Source: Moheibacter sp035515075 (lineage in GTDB: Bacteria; Bacteroidota; Bacteroidia; Flavobacteriales; Weeksellaceae). Taken from it: DNA of 64,000 bases. Location of the stretch: assembly GCA_035515075.1 (NCBI GenBank), contig DATJBZ010000022.1:49040-113039 (forward strand), read 5' to 3'. The notes below the pieces were generated by a model, which saw nothing but the letters and a program-made list of their open reading frames with translations, was not told where the DNA came from and did not search any database. This document shows positions 62,284-64,000 of this stretch, piece by piece; within the stretch, counting starts at the first letter, position 1, and each line of letters begins with the position of its first letter. Made by a program: the position numbers and the translations under genes.

Positions 62284-62599
62284 AACTGCAAATCTATAAG
62301 CCGGATTCTGTTTCCTTTTACAAGGACCTTTGTCATTTATCTGGTTTTGCCGTTACCGACAAAATCTATCTGCCTACCCCTCGACAACGAACGAGCCGCT
62401 CTTAACTGTCGATATACATGGCATTGCACCGCATAGAGTTTACCTGATTTCACTACAGCCGAACTGTACTTGCTTTCTGTTGCACTGGTCCTTTTCCGAA
62501 TTGCTTCGGAACGACGGGCGTTACCCGCTATGCTGCCCTATGGTGTCCGGACTTTCCTCCCTTTCTCTAAAGAAAGCGCGACAAAGCAATTTGCACCGA
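62284..62599 (-). ncRNA. rnpB: RNase P RNA component, bacterial type A
   Basis: The minus strand carries the conserved segment GAGGAAAGTCCGGACACC (62559-62542) followed by a GCGGGTAACGCCCG-like hairpin, and the late segment ACAGAATCCGGCTTATAG (62311-62294). These are the two conserved blocks that form P4. GTGCAAATT near the 5' end can pair with GATTTGCA near the 3' end as P1. Length is about 316 bases. It cuts 5' leaders from tRNA precursors. Ends are estimated from P1 and the promoter. Confidence 0.95.
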
Positions 62600-62607
62600 C
62601 AAAAATA
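62600..62607 (-). promoter_or_regulatory. -7 box of rnpB
   Basis: Read on the minus strand, TATTTTTG fits TAnnTTTG exactly and ends just before the RNA 5' end; TTTA about 18 bases upstream may be the -33 element. It calibrates the distance from box to transcription start as about three to five bases. Confidence 0.75.
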
Positions 62608-62647
62608 GCGTTTTGAGCGGAGTTTAAACCCTAAATCTGCCAAAAAC

Positions 62648-62679
62648 TTTACAATTCAATGAATCTTTGTTTAACTTCG
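62648..62679 (+). promoter_or_regulatory. Promoter of the epimerase gene
   Basis: TTTA at 62648-62651, a 20-base spacer and TAACTTCG at 62672-62679 (one mismatch to TAnnTTTG). The ATG at 62684 follows after only TCGC, so the message may be leaderless. It is divergent from the rnpB promoter. Confidence 0.5.
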
Positions 62680-62683
62680 TCGC

Positions 62684-63085
62684 ATGATTAAAATTGAACA
62701 CATCGGCATCGCAGTCAAAGATTTGAATGGCTCAAATGAATTGTTCCGAAAACTACTCGGAAAGCCCGCATACAAAGAAGAAACCGTGGAAGGAGAAGCA
62801 GTCAAAACCTCTTTTTTTGACATCGGCGAATCCAAAATTGAATTGTTGGAAGCCATGAATGAAAATTCTGCCATTGCCAAATATTTGGACAAAAACAGAG
62901 AAGGCATTCACCACTTGGCTTTTGCGGTAGAAGACATGGATTCGGAAATTCAACGACTTAAAGATGAAGGTTTTGAATTCATCAACGAAACCCCAAAAGA
63001 AGGCGCTGACAACAAATGGGTGGTCTTCTTGCATCCGAAATCAACCAATGGCGTTTTGGTCGAATTGTGTTCAGAGCGAAAATAG
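62684..63085 (+). CDS. mce: Methylmalonyl-CoA epimerase
   Basis: 133 residues, the normal length. Glyoxalase-fold metal ligands are seen in IEHIGIAVKDL, then SKIELLEAM, GIHHLAFAVEDM and VLVELCSE. It interconverts (S)- and (R)-methylmalonyl-CoA in propionate metabolism. No mutase gene is in the window. Confidence 0.93.
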   Translation: MIKIEHIGIAVKDLNGSNELFRKLLGKPAYKEETVEGEAVKTSFFDIGESKIELLEAMNENSAIAKYLDKNREGIHHLAFAVEDMDSEIQRLKDEGFEFINETPKEGADNKWVVFLHPKSTNGVLVELCSERK

Positions 63086-63178
63086 TTTGCTAATTTGAAC
63101 AGATTGTTGTAAAATTGCACTCCCAAAAAGGAAGTACAATCCTCGATCGATTCCCTACTTTCAAGAAAATAACCAAGC

Positions 63179-63252
63179 GGTCCTATAACTCAGCTGGTTA
63201 GAGTAGCTGACTCATAATCAGCAAGTCCCCGGTTCGAGCCCGGGTGGGACCA
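63179..63252 (+). tRNA. tRNA with CAT anticodon (tRNA-Met or tRNA-Ile2)
   Basis: A 74-base cloverleaf: acceptor GGTCCTA/TGGGACC, D stem ACTC/GAGT, anticodon stem GCTGA/TCAGC with loop CTCATAA, T stem CCCGG/CCGGG. The 5' G-C pair excludes an initiator. The CTCATAA loop and body differ from the other CAT tRNA at 51313 and look more like tRNA-Ile2, whose C34 is modified to lysidine. This needs to be confirmed by comparison with tRNA sets. CCA is not encoded. Confidence 0.88.
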
Positions 63253-63256
63253 CTTC

Positions 63257-63297
63257 AACCCTCTTTAAATCACTGATTTTTAGAGGGTTATTTTTTT
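63257..63297 (+). terminator. Terminator after the tRNA
   Basis: AACCCTCT at 63257-63264 pairs with AGAGGGTT at 63282-63289 and is followed by a T run. Confidence 0.8.
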
Positions 63298-63299
63298 AA

Positions 63300-63513
63300 G
63301 GGGGCTATTTAGGGGGCAGCGATTCATTTTGTTTCTCGACAATGTATAGTTTGAAACCTTCGTAAAAATCGTAAACTTTTATTTTACACCCTTAAATTCC
63401 AAAAAGCTGATAAAAATTTGTTCAAGTTAAGTATTTAGCATTTTTGTAACACGAAATGAAAACGTATTACAATTTTGGTGTTTTTGTAACATGAAAAAGA
63501 TTAATCATCGTTT
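63300..63513. repeat. Repeats at the tRNA-hipA junction
   Basis: Directly after the tRNA terminator GGGGGC occurs twice, six bases apart (63301-63318). Further on, TTTTTGTAACA followed by CGAAA or TGAAA is found at 63441 and 63481, exactly 40 bases apart, and an inverted near-copy (ATTACAA) lies between at 63466-63472. Such short repeats next to a tRNA are typical of integration or arm-type sites, but no integrase is in the window. Confidence 0.45.
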
Positions 63514-64000
63514 TTATTCTATTTGAGTTTTAAATGCTTTGCTCATCAATTCTTGTTCGGTCCGAGGTATTCCAATGGTATGAGCGATTTCTTCCCAATT
63601 TACCACAGCGTCAATCACCTCTTTTATAATACTTTGCATTTGTTCGGGTATTAATCTAAAATATATGCCTACACTTTTTGCGAGTTCAAAATCTAAGGAA
63701 TTATCGTCCATATCAATATTCAATGCCAAACCATCTTTATCAATAGAGGGATTTAGATCGTAGGCAGGAGAAAGAATCCAACCCTCATTGGTTAAGATAA
63801 AACCATGGTTACGCAAATGATTGTCGGTATTAGAAATGGCAATGTTGAAAATAATTCTACGCCATAGCTGCTCCAAATTCTCATTGACATTGGTGCCATT
63901 ATCTTGAATAAACTCAACCAAATCTAAGTAGGATGCAGGATGTTTTTTAATGGTTTCTTCGTTATTGCCAGTCATGGTCATAGCCGACGCAAAATGAACT
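63514..64000 (-). CDS. hipA: HipA-like kinase, C-terminal part (runs off window)
   Basis: The open frame continues to the edge of the window (residues read VHFASAMTMTGNNEE near the right end), so the N terminus lies outside. The C-terminal HipA domain has SNTDNHLRNHGFI, the catalytic Asp loop, and LSPAYDLNPS, where the Asp binds Mg. HipA proteins are serine/threonine kinases that act as toxins with a HipB repressor; the target here is not known. Leucine codons are spread over TTA, TTG, CTA and CTT, unlike the TTG dominance of neighbouring genes, which suggests transfer. Confidence 0.88.
   Translation of the reverse strand, partial: VHFASAMTMTGNNEETIKKHPASYLDLVEFIQDNGTNVNENLEQLWRRIIFNIAISNTDNHLRNHGFILTNEGWILSPAYDLNPSIDKDGLALNIDMDDNSLDFELAKSVGIYFRLIPEQMQSIIKEVIDAVVNWEEIAHTIGIPRTEQELMSKAFKTQIE

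Noticed and set aside
62330..62608. Open frames of up to 92 codons across 62330-62608
   Set aside because: They lie in the RNase P RNA; the conserved RNA blocks explain the sequence and the peptide has no family features.
1..64000. CRISPR arrays, insertion sequences, rRNA operons or a replication origin
   Set aside because: No regularly spaced identical repeats of CRISPR size, no transposase-like frame, no rRNA segment and no DnaA-box cluster were seen.

Overview
The window looks like chromosomal DNA of a member of the Bacteroidota, most likely class Flavobacteriia. It is AT-rich and most genes use TTG as the main leucine codon. It encodes type IX secretion (T9SS) sorting tails, a YifB-type ATPase, a two-ExbD TonB system, BT_3928-like, DUF1599 and DUF6122-like proteins, and LytTR/LytS-type signalling. 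Several promoters fit the Bacteroidota pattern TTTG-N19/20-TAnnTTTG rather than the E. coli pattern. Nothing in the sequence fixes genus or species.

Layout. 1-2128 (minus): end of a recBCD locus (recD, start of recC). 2210-7903 (minus): a tight four-gene signalling block, namely a seven-helix sensor with a degenerate kinase domain, a TPR LytS-type kinase, a LytTR regulator and a secreted serine hydrolase. It is preceded by a 500-base non-coding stretch with a 30-bp-period repeat. 8405-16683: small membrane and stress proteins (DUF4870-like, CsbD, YtxH, two holin-like families), a Na/Pi symporter, a flavin reductase with an Fnr/Crp-like site, glycyl-tRNA synthetase and a NatAB-like ABC exporter. 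16789-21129: aminotransferase, MurB and M3 peptidase. 21140-28771: an OmpR/EnvZ-type pair followed by a CusCBA-like tripartite RND efflux system whose promoter carries tandem 11-bp repeats. 29357-32324: ExbB-ExbD-ExbD-TonB.

32421-38006: a serine-biosynthesis block (ferredoxin, serC, serA, DUF1015, yggS) with a divergent LuxC-type reductase. 38090-41196: a lipocalin-like lipoprotein, a T9SS cargo protein and YifB. 41269-46064: cytidine deaminase, a GHL10-type lipoprotein hydrolase, a HAD phosphatase, YebC and Fmt. 46190-47456: a heavily broken T9SS gene. 47688-51201: small lipoprotein, HU, PdxH, YqgE, a divergent class-IV aminotransferase and a START-like protein. 51313-56991: a tRNA with CAT anticodon, lipoamide dehydrogenase, glycosyltransferase, DMT transporter, PurC and FolP. 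57035-63085: DUF1599 protein, DoxX-type protein, peptide-type ABC permease, TpiA, PrmA, ClpS, the RNase P RNA on the minus strand and methylmalonyl-CoA epimerase. 63179-64000: a second CAT tRNA followed by repeats and an incomplete hipA-like gene, which may be the edge of an acquired element.

Most of the window is conserved core chromosome. The parts worth a second look are the pseudokinase/kinase/LytTR/hydrolase block with its upstream repeats, the operator-like repeats before the RND operon, the Fnr-like site at about -41.5 of the flavin reductase promoter, promoters whose -7 box abuts the start codon, the multiply broken T9SS gene, and the tRNA-hipA junction. I did not find a CRISPR array, prophage, insertion sequence or a clearly new multi-gene defence system.
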